Below, piece by piece: positions 23,565 to 31,652 of a DNA stretch of 32,160 nucleotides. A model generated the notes under the pieces. The model ran no database searches and had not been told where the DNA came from. It saw only the letters and a list, made by a program, of their open reading frames with translations. Position numbers and translations under genes: made by a program. Position 1 is the stretch's first letter, and every line of letters starts with the position of its first letter. The DNA comes from Lysobacteraceae bacterium (GTDB lineage Bacteria; Pseudomonadota; Gammaproteobacteria; Nevskiales; Nevskiaceae): contig PNMW01000003.1 of assembly GCA_013823855.1 (NCBI GenBank), positions 1 through 32,160 on the forward strand. Direction: 5' to 3'.

Positions 23565-25079
23565 TTGCCCTCCTCCCCGCTGCCATCGCTGACTCGCCCG
23601 GACGACTGCAACGATCTGCCGCTGCTGCTGGTCGTGATCGCGGCCCTGACCGCCTGGCGAGCACTGGCGATCGCCACCAGCGGCCTCGACCTGTACGTCG
23701 ACGAGGCGCAGTACTGGACCTGGTCGCAGGCGCTGGACTGGGGCTATTTCTCCAAGCCGCCGATGATCGCGGCGGTGATCGCGGCCACCACCGCGGTCTG
23801 CGGCGACAGCGCGCTGTGCGTGAAGTCCGGCGCCCTGCTGCTGTACCCGTTCACCACCTTGCTGATCTGGGCGATCAGCCGCCGCCTGTTCGACGCCCGC
23901 ACCGCGTTTTGGACCGCCGTGGTGTTCATCACCCTGCCTGGCGTGGCGCTGTCGAGCGTCATCATCTCCACCGACGTGCCGCTGTTCCTGTGCTGGTCGG
24001 CGGCCCTATACGCCTACCTGAAGGCGCTCGACACCGACGCCTGGCGCTGGTGGCTGGCGGCCGGTGTCGCCAGCGGGCTGGGCCTGCTGACCAAGTACAC
24101 GATGGCGATCTTCGCGGTGTCGGTCGTGCTGCATCTGGCGATCACGCCGGGCCTGCGGCCGCAATTGCGCGGCGCGAAGCTGTACGTCACGGCGGCGCTC
24201 GCCGCGCTGATCTTCGCGCCGAACCTCGTCTGGAATGCTGCCAACGGCTGGCCGACCCTGGGCCATACGGCGCAGATCTCCGGTCTCGAAGGCGGTTTGA
24301 ACGGCGGCCAGCACGGCCTGAACTGGAAATCCTTCGGCGACTTCGTCGCCGGCCAGCTCGGCATCCTCGGCCCGGTGCTGTTCATCGCCTGGCTGGTGCA
24401 GCTCGCCGCAGTGAAGCACTGGATCCGGGACGAGCGCTACCGGCTGCTGGCCTGCTTCGCGCTGCCGTTCCTCGGCGCGATCACCGCGCAGTCGCTGATC
24501 GGCCGCGCCAATGCCAACTGGGCGGCGATGGCTTATGTCGGCGGCACGATCTTCGTGGTCGCCAAGCTGCTCGAACAGCAGCGGATCAAGCTGCTGGCCG
24601 GCGCGCTGGCGCTGAACCTGACGGTCACCGTGATCGCCTACCACTACGACGCGCTGGCCCACGCCGCCGGCATCGAGCTGACCCGCAACAGCGATGTGCT
24701 GAACAAGCGGGTGCGCGGCTGGCGCCAGTACGGCGAGGCGCTGGCGGCGCGGCAGGCGGCACACCCGGAAGCGATCCTGCTCGGCGACGCCCGCGACCTG
24801 ATCGCCGAAGCCCGCTTCTACGCCGGCCCGGCGGGCCGGGCGATGCTGAAGTGGAATCCCGAGCGCAAGGCCGACGACTACTACGCGATGTCGACCACGC
24901 TCGACGGCCTCGACGGCCGCAGCTTCGTGTTCGTGAGCCGCGAGGCGACATTGCCAGCCAGCATGGCGGGCCGCTTCGAAACCACCACCGAGCTGGAGCC
25001 GATCCACATCGCGATCCACCGCGACTACGCGCTCGACTTCCACGTCTGGCGGCTGAGCGGGTTCCGCGAACGGCCGTGA
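23565..25079 (+). CDS. GT39/ArnT-like membrane glycosyltransferase
   Basis: A 504-residue integral membrane protein of the PMT/ArnT superfamily (GT-C fold), which transfers a sugar from a polyprenyl-phosphate donor to a lipid or protein on the periplasmic side. The key feature is the first periplasmic loop LDLYVDEAQYWTWSQALDWGYFSKPPMIA with the conserved Asp-Glu. About ten hydrophobic segments follow, e.g. LLIWAISRRLFDARTAFWTAVVFITLPG and LLTKYTMAIFAVSVVLHLAI, then a soluble C-terminal part (~370-504). The donor and acceptor cannot be identified. The TTG start is chosen because of the upstream -10; it lacks a clear ribosome site. It is divergent from the Lol permease. Confidence 0.85.
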   Translation: MPSSPLPSLTRPDDCNDLPLLLVVIAALTAWRALAIATSGLDLYVDEAQYWTWSQALDWGYFSKPPMIAAVIAATTAVCGDSALCVKSGALLLYPFTTLLIWAISRRLFDARTAFWTAVVFITLPGVALSSVIISTDVPLFLCWSAALYAYLKALDTDAWRWWLAAGVASGLGLLTKYTMAIFAVSVVLHLAITPGLRPQLRGAKLYVTAALAALIFAPNLVWNAANGWPTLGHTAQISGLEGGLNGGQHGLNWKSFGDFVAGQLGILGPVLFIAWLVQLAAVKHWIRDERYRLLACFALPFLGAITAQSLIGRANANWAAMAYVGGTIFVVAKLLEQQRIKLLAGALALNLTVTVIAYHYDALAHAAGIELTRNSDVLNKRVRGWRQYGEALAARQAAHPEAILLGDARDLIAEARFYAGPAGRAMLKWNPERKADDYYAMSTTLDGLDGRSFVFVSREATLPASMAGRFETTTELEPIHIAIHRDYALDFHVWRLSGFRERP

Positions 25080-25164
25080 CCCGTTGATGCGATTCGCGGA
25101 ATTGCCGGTTTTTGATAGCAATTTGACTGCAGGTTGGCAGCGGATGCGCAAACAGCACTGAACT

Positions 25165-25180
25165 TCGCGGAACTCCGCGA
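25165..25180. repeat. Palindrome TCGCGGA-AC-TCCGCGA upstream of mscS
   Basis: Perfect 7-nt arms around a 2-nt centre, within the 190-bp spacer between the GT39 stop and the MscS start. A TTGACT at 25123-25128 could be a -35, but no fitting -10 is seen. It may be an operator for the osmotic cluster. Confidence 0.35.
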
Positions 25181-25269
25181 GGTCCGACTGGCAGACCCGC
25201 GCGAATGGCGGGCTGCGCGCCGGCCCGGCACGGGACCAGCGCGGACATCTCTCCGCTCCCCGCCTGCCG

Positions 25270-26214
25270 ATGCCCACCCGCGAACAGCTGCTCGAACTGA
25301 TCGATTTCCCCGGACTGCTGCAAGCCAGCCTGCGCGTCGTCGTGGTCCTGCTGCTCTGGTGGCTGCTGACCCGGGCGCTGAAGATCTTCCTCGGCCGGCT
25401 CGGCGCTCGCCTGCTGGCTCGCGCCGAAAGCGCCGACGAGAATCCGATCGAAGCGCGCAAGCGCATCGAGACTCTGGTGCATCTGCTGACCCAGATGATC
25501 CGCATCGTGCTGTTCGTGACCCTCGCGCTGGTATTGCTGATGCAGCTCGGGGTCGAGGTCGGACCGCTGGTGGCATCGGCCGGGATCATCGGCCTGGCGG
25601 TCGGCTTCGGCGCCCAGTCGCTGGTCAAGGACGTGATCACCGGCTTCTTCATGGTCATGGAGAACCAGATGCGGGTCGGCGACGTGGTGACCATCAACGG
25701 CACCGGCGGCCTGGTCGAAACGATGACCCTGCGCACCGTGGTGCTGCGCGACCTCGGCGGCGTGGTGCACATCTTCCCGAACGGCAGCATCAGCACGGTC
25801 AGCAATGCAACGCGCGGCTGGTCGGCCTATCTGTTCGATATCCGCATCGCCTTCCGCGAAGACCCGGACCTGGTGATCGCCGCACTGCGCGACGTCTGCG
25901 ACGAACTGCTCGCAGATCCCCTGTTCGGGCCGAAGATCCTGGCGCCGGCGGAAATCTTCGGCGTCGATCGCATCGACGATTCGGCGGTGATCATCCGCGG
26001 CCGGATCAAGACCCACCCGATCATGCAGTGGGAAGTCGGCCGCGAACTGCTGCGCCGGGTGAAGAAGCAGTTCGCGGCGCGCGGCATCGAGATCCCGTTT
26101 CCGCAGCGCGGCCTGCACCTGGCCAGCGGTCCGCTGCCCGATGCCCGGCCGGCCGCCCGGCCGCGTGCGGCCGCACCCGTCACCACCCCGCAGGCACGCG
26201 AAGACGCCGGCTGA
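25270..26214 (+). CDS. Small-conductance mechanosensitive channel, MscS family
   Basis: A 314-residue inner-membrane channel that opens on membrane tension and releases solutes during hypo-osmotic shock. Three helices: ~17-36, ~72-92 and the pore-lining TM3 ~99-127 with the Gly/Ala-rich stretch ASAGIIGLAVGFGAQSLVKDVITGFF. It is followed by the MscS beta domain (MRVGDVVTINGTGGLVETMTLRTVVLRDLGGVVHIFPNGSI) and the C-terminal alpha/beta domain, ending with a Pro/Ala-rich tail. Size and TM3 match minimal MscS proteins. It precedes the GH13_18 phosphorylase by 56 bp on the same strand, so co-transcription and an osmotic role for the cluster are inferred. Confidence 0.93.
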   Translation: MPTREQLLELIDFPGLLQASLRVVVVLLLWWLLTRALKIFLGRLGARLLARAESADENPIEARKRIETLVHLLTQMIRIVLFVTLALVLLMQLGVEVGPLVASAGIIGLAVGFGAQSLVKDVITGFFMVMENQMRVGDVVTINGTGGLVETMTLRTVVLRDLGGVVHIFPNGSISTVSNATRGWSAYLFDIRIAFREDPDLVIAALRDVCDELLADPLFGPKILAPAEIFGVDRIDDSAVIIRGRIKTHPIMQWEVGRELLRRVKKQFAARGIEIPFPQRGLHLASGPLPDARPAARPRAAAPVTTPQAREDAG

Positions 26215-26270
26215 ACCCCGCACCGCAGCGGGCCGCCGTCACCGTCGACACACCAGAAGAGGACGCCCTG

Positions 26271-27716
26271 ATGCCGCTGAAGAACAAGATCCAGCTGATC
26301 GCCTATCCGGACCGGATGGGCCGCAACCTCGCCGACCTGCGCTCGGTGATCGACCGGCATTTCGCGAAGGCGATCGGCGGCGTGCACATCCTGCCGCCGT
26401 ATCCGTCGAACGCCGACGGCGGCTTTTCGCCGCTGACCCACAAGGAGATCGACCCGCGCCACGGCAGCTGGGCCGACATCGAAAGCCTGGCCGCGGCGCA
26501 GTACGACATCTGCCTCGACCTGACCCTGAATCACATCTCCGACGCATCCGAGGAGTTCCGCGACTTCATCGCCAAGGGCCATCGCTCCGAGTACGCCGAC
26601 CTGTTCGTCCATGTCGACCAGCTCGGCCCGATCTCGCCGGACGATCTGGCCCGGATCCACATCCGCAAAGAGAAGGAGCCGTTCCGCGACGTGCAGTTCG
26701 CCGACGGCAGCGAGGCGCAGGTCTGGTGCACGTTCACCGAGAACCAGATCGACCTGAACTATTCATCGCCGAAGACCTACGCGCTGATGGAGGACTACAT
26801 CGCCTTCATGGCGGCACGCGGCGTCAAGCTGCTGCGGCTCGATGCCTTCGGCTACACGACCAAGAAGATCGGCACCTCGTGCTTTCTGGTCGAGCCGGAT
26901 GTCTACGACATCCTCAAGTGGATCAATGGCGTCGCCCAGGAGCACGGCGTGGAAACCTTGCCGGAAGTCCACGACCACGCCAGCTTCCAGTACGCGATCG
27001 CGCTGCACGGCATGCATCCGTACGGCTTCGCGCTGCCGCCGCTGCTGCTGTACACGCTGCTCGACAACAACAGCACCTATCTCAAGCAGTGGCTGCGCAT
27101 GTGCCCGCGCAACCAGGTCACCGTGCTCGACACCCACGACGGCATCTGCATTCCCGATGTCGAGGGCGTGCTGCCGAAAGCGGAGATCCAGGCGGTGATC
27201 GACAACGTCGGCTCGCGCTCCGCCGATCCGATCCTGCGCCGCTCGGCCGCCAACGTGCACACAGTCGGCGCGATCTACCAGCTCACCTGCACCTACTACG
27301 ACGCGCTGAAGCGCAACGACGATGCCTACATCGCCGCCCGCGCGATCCAGTTCTTCGCGCCGGGCATTCCGCAGGTCTACTACGTCGGCCTGCTGGCCGG
27401 ACAGAACGATCTGGAACGGATGGAAGCCAGCGGCGAACTGCGCGACATCAACCGCCACCACTACACGCTCGACGAAGTCGACGAAGCGGTGAAGCAGCCG
27501 GTGGTGCGGCGGCTGCTCAAGCTGATGGAGTTCCGCTGCAGCCATCCCGCGTTCGATGGCGTGTTCCACCTGATGTACTCGAACGACTCCAGCGTCGCGA
27601 TGTGCTGGCGCAACGGCGAACTGCAGGCCGAACTGTTCGTCGACCTGAACTTCAAGAAGACCACGATCCGCTACGTCGACGTGAAATCGAAGCGCTGGCT
27701 GAGCCTGCGCTGCTGA
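26271..27716 (+). CDS. GH13_18 glycoside phosphorylase, probable glucosylglycerol phosphorylase
   Basis: A 481-residue cytoplasmic enzyme of the sucrose phosphorylase subfamily. Nucleophile D191 (RLDAFGY), acid/base E232 (LPEVHD) and stabiliser D290 (DTHDG) fall at the same positions as D192/E232/D290 of the Bifidobacterium adolescentis enzyme (from memory). In the acceptor loop, where that enzyme has NLDLYQ, this protein has VGAIYQ: the acceptor Asp is Ala334 while Tyr336 and Gln337 remain. Loss of that Asp, and the convergent gene for glucosylglycerol-phosphate synthase, argue for phosphorolysis of glucosylglycerol to glucose-1-phosphate and glycerol, as in the characterised Marinobacter enzyme of this subfamily. 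Sucrose or another glucoside remains possible. AGAGGA (26258-26263) precedes the ATG by 7 nt. Confidence 0.85.
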   Translation: MPLKNKIQLIAYPDRMGRNLADLRSVIDRHFAKAIGGVHILPPYPSNADGGFSPLTHKEIDPRHGSWADIESLAAAQYDICLDLTLNHISDASEEFRDFIAKGHRSEYADLFVHVDQLGPISPDDLARIHIRKEKEPFRDVQFADGSEAQVWCTFTENQIDLNYSSPKTYALMEDYIAFMAARGVKLLRLDAFGYTTKKIGTSCFLVEPDVYDILKWINGVAQEHGVETLPEVHDHASFQYAIALHGMHPYGFALPPLLLYTLLDNNSTYLKQWLRMCPRNQVTVLDTHDGICIPDVEGVLPKAEIQAVIDNVGSRSADPILRRSAANVHTVGAIYQLTCTYYDALKRNDDAYIAARAIQFFAPGIPQVYYVGLLAGQNDLERMEASGELRDINRHHYTLDEVDEAVKQPVVRRLLKLMEFRCSHPAFDGVFHLMYSNDSSVAMCWRNGELQAELFVDLNFKKTTIRYVDVKSKRWLSLRC

Positions 27717-27727
27717 AACGACAGCGG

Positions 27728-27772
27728 CGCGAGGTTCGACCGGCACCCAAGTCGGGCCGGTCGAGCCTCGCG
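27728..27772. terminator. 17-bp hairpin between convergent phosphorylase and synthase genes
   Basis: CGCGAGGTTCGACCGGC (27728-27744) pairs with 27756-27772 with one G-T pair, around an 11-nt loop. It sits 11 bp after the phosphorylase stop and 29 bp beyond the synthase stop, the right place for a bidirectional terminator, though no T tract follows on either strand. Confidence 0.6.
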
Positions 27773-27801
27773 GCCGCAGATGCGCGGCGGTGCGCTGCCG
27801 C

Positions 27802-30057
27802 TCAGGCTGCCGCGGATATCGTCGGACCGTCGACGGCGGCCTCGACTGCCGCCAGGAAATCGCCGCTCCAGCGCCGGATGTCGTGGTGGCGAACGCTGTC
27901 GTGCAGCGCGCGCAGCCGCTGCCCGGCTTCATCGGCGCCCATGTCGATGGCGTTGCCGATCACCGCCAGCAGATCGGCAGGATCGTGCGGATTGGTCCGC
28001 AGCGCGTCCTTCAGCTCGGCTGCCGCGCCGGCGAACTCCGACAGCACCAGCACGCCATGGCCCTGGATAGCGCCCTGCACGGCGACGAATTCCTTGCTGA
28101 CCAGGTTCAGGCCGTCGCGCAGCGGCGTGATCCACATGATCGCGGCGCTCGCGTAGCTGGCCAGCAGTTCCTCGAACGGCAAGGCGCGGAAGAAGTACTG
28201 CAGCGGCACCCAGTCGACCCGGCCGAAGCGGCCGTTGATGCGGCCGACGGCCTGCTCGATCCGGGTCTGCAGATCGGCATAGACCATCATCTCCTTGGCG
28301 GCCGGCACGCAGATCGCGTGCAGCGTGATGGTGCCGTGCAGTTCCGGGCGCGACGCCAGCAGCGCTTCATAGGCCTGCAGCTTTCCCAGCGTGCCCTTGG
28401 TGTAGTCGAGCCGCTCGATCGACAGGATCATCCGCATCGCGCCGAGCTGGCCGCGCAGGGTGTCGATCTGCGCCTGCACCCGTGGCGTCGCCAGCAGCGC
28501 CTCGATGCGTTCGATGTCGAGCCCGACCGGATGGGCGCCGAGCCGCACCTGGCGGCCGTGCACCTCGATCAGCGAGGTCATGCTGTCGAGGCCGACCGCG
28601 CAGCCGTAGGTCAGGTAGCGCGGCGCACAGTTCTCCCATTCCAGGGCCTTCACCGGCATCACGCCGCGGGCGACGTCGATGAAGTTCTCGACCTGCCGCG
28701 GAATGTGGAAGCCGATGTAGTCGCACTGCAGCAGGCTGCCGACGATCGCGCGCCGCCACGGCAGCACGTTGAAGACATCGGCGGACGGGAAATAGGTGTG
28801 GTGGAAGAAGGCGATGCGGACATCGCCGCGCAGCTCGCGCAGGAAGGCCGGCACCAGCCACAGGTTGTAGTCGTGGATCCACACGGTGGCACCGCACGCC
28901 GCTTCGCCGGCGGCGGCGATCGCGAACTTGCGGTTGACCTCGACGAAGATCTGCCAGTGATCCTCGCGGAACGTCGCCCGCTCCCAGAACGTGTGCAGGG
29001 TCGGCCAGAAGGCTTCCTTCGAAAAGCGCTTGTAGAAGACGTCGACATCGTTCGCGGTCAGCGCGACCCGCGCCGCGACCAGGTTCGGATAGCGCTCGAC
29101 GTCAACCGCGGTCCGCGCCTCGAACGAGCCGGTGTCCGGATCGACGGTCGACCACGCCACCCAGGCGCCGCGCTGGCCGGCGCTGAACAGGCTCATCAGG
29201 GTCGGGATGATGCCGTTCGGCGAGCGGTGGCGACGACGCACGACCCGGCCGTCCTCGATCGCTTCCTCGTACGGCAGACGGTGATAGACCACCACCAGTT
29301 CCGACTCGCCCGGTTCCTGCACGGCGCTGCGCATGCTGTCGATGCTGCGCTCGCCGAGGAAGCCGAAATGGCTCAGCGCTTCGAGGATGCCGCCGCAGCC
29401 CGGACGGCTGGCGTGCAGCACGCGCGCCAGCCGCCGGGTGCCGTCGAGCAGGCCGGCTTCCGATTCGCCGACGCAGACGCCCTTGAAGCCCTGGGCGAAC
29501 ATCGACAGGTCGTTCAGCGTGTCGCCGGCCACCAGCACCGTGTCCGGGTCGATGCCGAGATGGGCGACCAGCGCCGCCAGCGTCGAACCCTTGTTGACGC
29601 CGCGCGGCAGCACGTCGAGGTACTTCTCGGCCGAGAACAGCAGCTCGCAGTGCAGCTGCGCGGCGACCGCATGCATGTCGTCGGTGATCACCTCGGCGGC
29701 GCAGAAATAGCTGCAGCGGCGCTGCTGCGGCGTGGCCTGGCGGATCAGCGCGGAGAACGGCGCAAAGGCCTCCGCCACCGGCTGCTCGCCGGGCCAGCGG
29801 TTGGCGATCTCGTGCTGCAGCGGCTGCAGCGGCTGCAGGCTGACGCCGTCGACCACGGTGGCGCCGACATCGCAGACGATGTAATCGGGCTGCGGCAGCG
29901 ACGGATCGGCCAGCAGCGGCAGCACCGTTTCCAGGCCGCGGCCGGTGACATAGGCCAGCGTGATGTCGGGATGCCGGGCGACCAGCTGATACAACTGCTG
30001 GCGGTCGGCGGCATGTCCGCCGAGGAAGGTTCCATCGAGATCGGTTGCCAACAACAT
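27802..30057 (-). CDS. Bifunctional glucosylglycerol-phosphate synthase/phosphatase (HAD-GT20 fusion)
   Basis: A 751-residue fusion. The N-terminal HAD phosphatase (~1-260) has motif I DLDGT (D6, D8), VTGRG, a lysine in VNKGSTL, and the metal loop AGDTLNDLSMF. The C-terminal GT20 domain (~270-745) has VWIHDYNLWLVPAFLR, FFHHTYFPSADVFNVLPWR, GFHIPRQVENF, the nucleotide-sugar/phosphate segment SIERLDYTKG and RDGLNLVSKEFVA. GT20 includes trehalose-6-phosphate synthase. The N-terminal phosphatase order and the DYNLWLVP and FFHHTYFPSADVFNVLPW segments fit the fused GgpPS enzymes of marine and plant-associated gammaproteobacteria, which make the compatible solute glucosylglycerol from ADP-glucose and glycerol-3-phosphate. 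AAGGAG lies 11 nt before ATG 30057. A trehalose-type product cannot be fully excluded. Confidence 0.85.
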   Translation of the reverse strand: MLLATDLDGTFLGGHAADRQQLYQLVARHPDITLAYVTGRGLETVLPLLADPSLPQPDYIVCDVGATVVDGVSLQPLQPLQHEIANRWPGEQPVAEAFAPFSALIRQATPQQRRCSYFCAAEVITDDMHAVAAQLHCELLFSAEKYLDVLPRGVNKGSTLAALVAHLGIDPDTVLVAGDTLNDLSMFAQGFKGVCVGESEAGLLDGTRRLARVLHASRPGCGGILEALSHFGFLGERSIDSMRSAVQEPGESELVVVYHRLPYEEAIEDGRVVRRRHRSPNGIIPTLMSLFSAGQRGAWVAWSTVDPDTGSFEARTAVDVERYPNLVAARVALTANDVDVFYKRFSKEAFWPTLHTFWERATFREDHWQIFVEVNRKFAIAAAGEAACGATVWIHDYNLWLVPAFLRELRGDVRIAFFHHTYFPSADVFNVLPWRRAIVGSLLQCDYIGFHIPRQVENFIDVARGVMPVKALEWENCAPRYLTYGCAVGLDSMTSLIEVHGRQVRLGAHPVGLDIERIEALLATPRVQAQIDTLRGQLGAMRMILSIERLDYTKGTLGKLQAYEALLASRPELHGTITLHAICVPAAKEMMVYADLQTRIEQAVGRINGRFGRVDWVPLQYFFRALPFEELLASYASAAIMWITPLRDGLNLVSKEFVAVQGAIQGHGVLVLSEFAGAAAELKDALRTNPHDPADLLAVIGNAIDMGADEAGQRLRALHDSVRHHDIRRWSGDFLAAVEAAVDGPTISAAA

Positions 30058-30538
30058 GGTTTCAGGTGCTCCTTCGTTGTCCGGTCGATGGCCGACAGGG
30101 AACGACGCCATGCAGACGCCAGCCGCCGGACGCAGCCACGCGCGCCGGTACGGAAACCGGGGCGGGATCACGCCGATGCCATCGGTGTCGAGGCGCGGAC
30201 CGTGCGTCCGTCGAGACCGGGTTGACCCGCATGCGGGCCGCGGATGCGCCGGCCGGGATCGGGCGGCGCGCGATGGGCCGATCGGGGATCGGCCCGAAGG
30301 CCTGGCGTCGGGGGCAGGAATGCCAAGGGTGCGAGCCAGGCCGACAGGGTAACCGACGAACCGTTTCCGCGTGCCGCTCGATCTGACGGACGCACCGTCT
30401 TTCAAGCGCATCGCGCGCCGATGACCGCCGGTCATCAATCCGGCCGAAGCGTGTTCAAGCGACAAAATCCGCGTGCTACCGTCGGTCATCACTTGCCTGT
30501 GCGCGTCACGCAGGCCGCTCCATCACCAGGAGATTCCG
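30058..30538. promoter_or_regulatory. 481-bp divergent control region with several palindromes
   Basis: No convincing gene. It holds the promoters of the synthase (left, minus) and E1-alpha (right, plus). Visible structure: CCCGCATGCGGG, a 12-bp perfect palindrome (30226-30237); GGGCCGATC-GGG-GATCGGCCC (30275-30295); and GATGACC-GCC-GGTCATC (30420-30436), with a third GGTCATC at 30484-30490. A possible promoter for E1-alpha is TTCAAG (30454-30459), 17 nt, TACCGT (30477-30482), three of six at each box, with the repeated GGTCATC just downstream. No promoter for the synthase could be picked with confidence. Confidence 0.5.
30528..30533 (+). promoter_or_regulatory. Shine-Dalgarno AGGAGA deciding the E1-alpha TTG start
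   Basis: AGGAGA ends 5 nt before a TTG at 30539. No ATG or GTG nearby is in frame with a ribosome site, so the TTG is taken as the start. Confidence 0.65.
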
Positions 30539-31651
30539 TTGACCGACCGCTCCGCGGCAACCCGCAGGATCGCTTCCTTCGAGATTGACCTGACCCGCTA
30601 CCTGAACCCGGACGGCAGCCTGACCGCCGAGCCGCCGGCCTTCGCCCGCGATCGCGAACAGGCCCGGGCGATGTACGCGCTGATGGTCCGCACCCGGCTG
30701 TTCGACAAGAAGGCGGTGGCGCTGCAGCGCACCGGCCAGCTCGGCACCTATGCCGCGGTGCTCGGCCAGGAAGCGATCGGCGTGGCGATCGGCCATGCGC
30801 TGGCCGCCGAAGACATCTTCATCCCCGCCTATCGCGAATACGCCGCCCAGTTCGCCCGCGGCGTGCCGCTGCACGCGATCCTGCAGTACTGGGGCGGCGA
30901 CGAGCGCGGCATGGCCTATCCGGAAGGCACCCCGAGCCATCACGACTTCCCGCTGTCGGTGCCGATCGCCACCCATGTGCCGCATGCGATCGGCGTGGCC
31001 TACGCGATCAGGCTGAAGCAGGAACGGCGGGTGGTGCTGGCGTCCTGTGGCGACGGCGCCACCTCCAAGGGCGACTGGTACGAGGCGATCAGCTCCGCGC
31101 GGATCTGGAACCTGCCGATCGTGTTCCTGGTCAGCAACAACGGCTGGGCGATCTCGATGCCCAGCCACCGCCAGACCGGTGCCGCGACCTTCGCGCAGAA
31201 AGGCCTGGCCGGCGGCCTGCACAGCGAGCAGGTCGACGGCAATGACGTGATCGCCACCCGCGCGGTGCTTGCCGCCGCCATCGAGCGCGCCCGCAATGGC
31301 GAAGGACCGAGCCTGGTCGAAGCGCTGACCTACCGCCTGCACGACCACACCACCGCCGACGACGCCCGCCGCTACCGCCCGGAAGCCGAGGTGACGGCCG
31401 CCTGGGAGCGCTGCCCGGTGAAGCGCTACAAGGCCTACCTGGAAACTGCCGGGTTCTGGTCCGCCGATGACGAAGCGGCGCTGATCGCAGACGCCACGGC
31501 CGCCGCCGAAGCCGCGGCACAGGCCTTTGTCGCGACCGCGCCGCAGGCACCGGAGGCGATCTTCGATCATCTGTACGCCACACTGCCGAAGTCGATGGAA
31601 TGGCAGCGCGAGGAAGTGCGCAACCGCGGCCCCATCGGTGGAGGGCACTGA
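30539..31651 (+). CDS. pdhA: 2-oxoacid dehydrogenase E1 component, alpha subunit (pyruvate dehydrogenase type)
   Basis: A 370-residue thiamine-diphosphate-dependent E1-alpha subunit, which decarboxylates a 2-oxoacid together with E1-beta and passes the acyl group to lipoyl-E2. Key blocks: RTGQLGTYAAVLGQEAIGVAIG, PAYREYAAQFARGV, and the phosphorylation-loop-like GTPSHHDFPLSVPIATHVPHAIG. The diphosphate-binding motif GDGATSKGDWYEAISSARIWNLPIVFLVSNNGWAIS is the classic GDG...NN. LHDHTTADDARRYR near residue 280 is also typical. The TTG start has a strong ribosome site. E1-beta follows after 1 nt. Pyruvate is the likely substrate, but branched-chain 2-oxoacids cannot be excluded from sequence alone, since E2 and lipoamide dehydrogenase are not in view. 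Confidence 0.9.
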   Translation: MTDRSAATRRIASFEIDLTRYLNPDGSLTAEPPAFARDREQARAMYALMVRTRLFDKKAVALQRTGQLGTYAAVLGQEAIGVAIGHALAAEDIFIPAYREYAAQFARGVPLHAILQYWGGDERGMAYPEGTPSHHDFPLSVPIATHVPHAIGVAYAIRLKQERRVVLASCGDGATSKGDWYEAISSARIWNLPIVFLVSNNGWAISMPSHRQTGAATFAQKGLAGGLHSEQVDGNDVIATRAVLAAAIERARNGEGPSLVEALTYRLHDHTTADDARRYRPEAEVTAAWERCPVKRYKAYLETAGFWSADDEAALIADATAAAEAAAQAFVATAPQAPEAIFDHLYATLPKSMEWQREEVRNRGPIGGGH

Positions 31652-31652
31652 C

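Noticed and set aside
24006..25805. 599-residue minus-strand frame opposite the GT39 and MscS genes
   Set aside because: Composition typical of GC-rich antisense; both plus-strand genes have strong family motifs.
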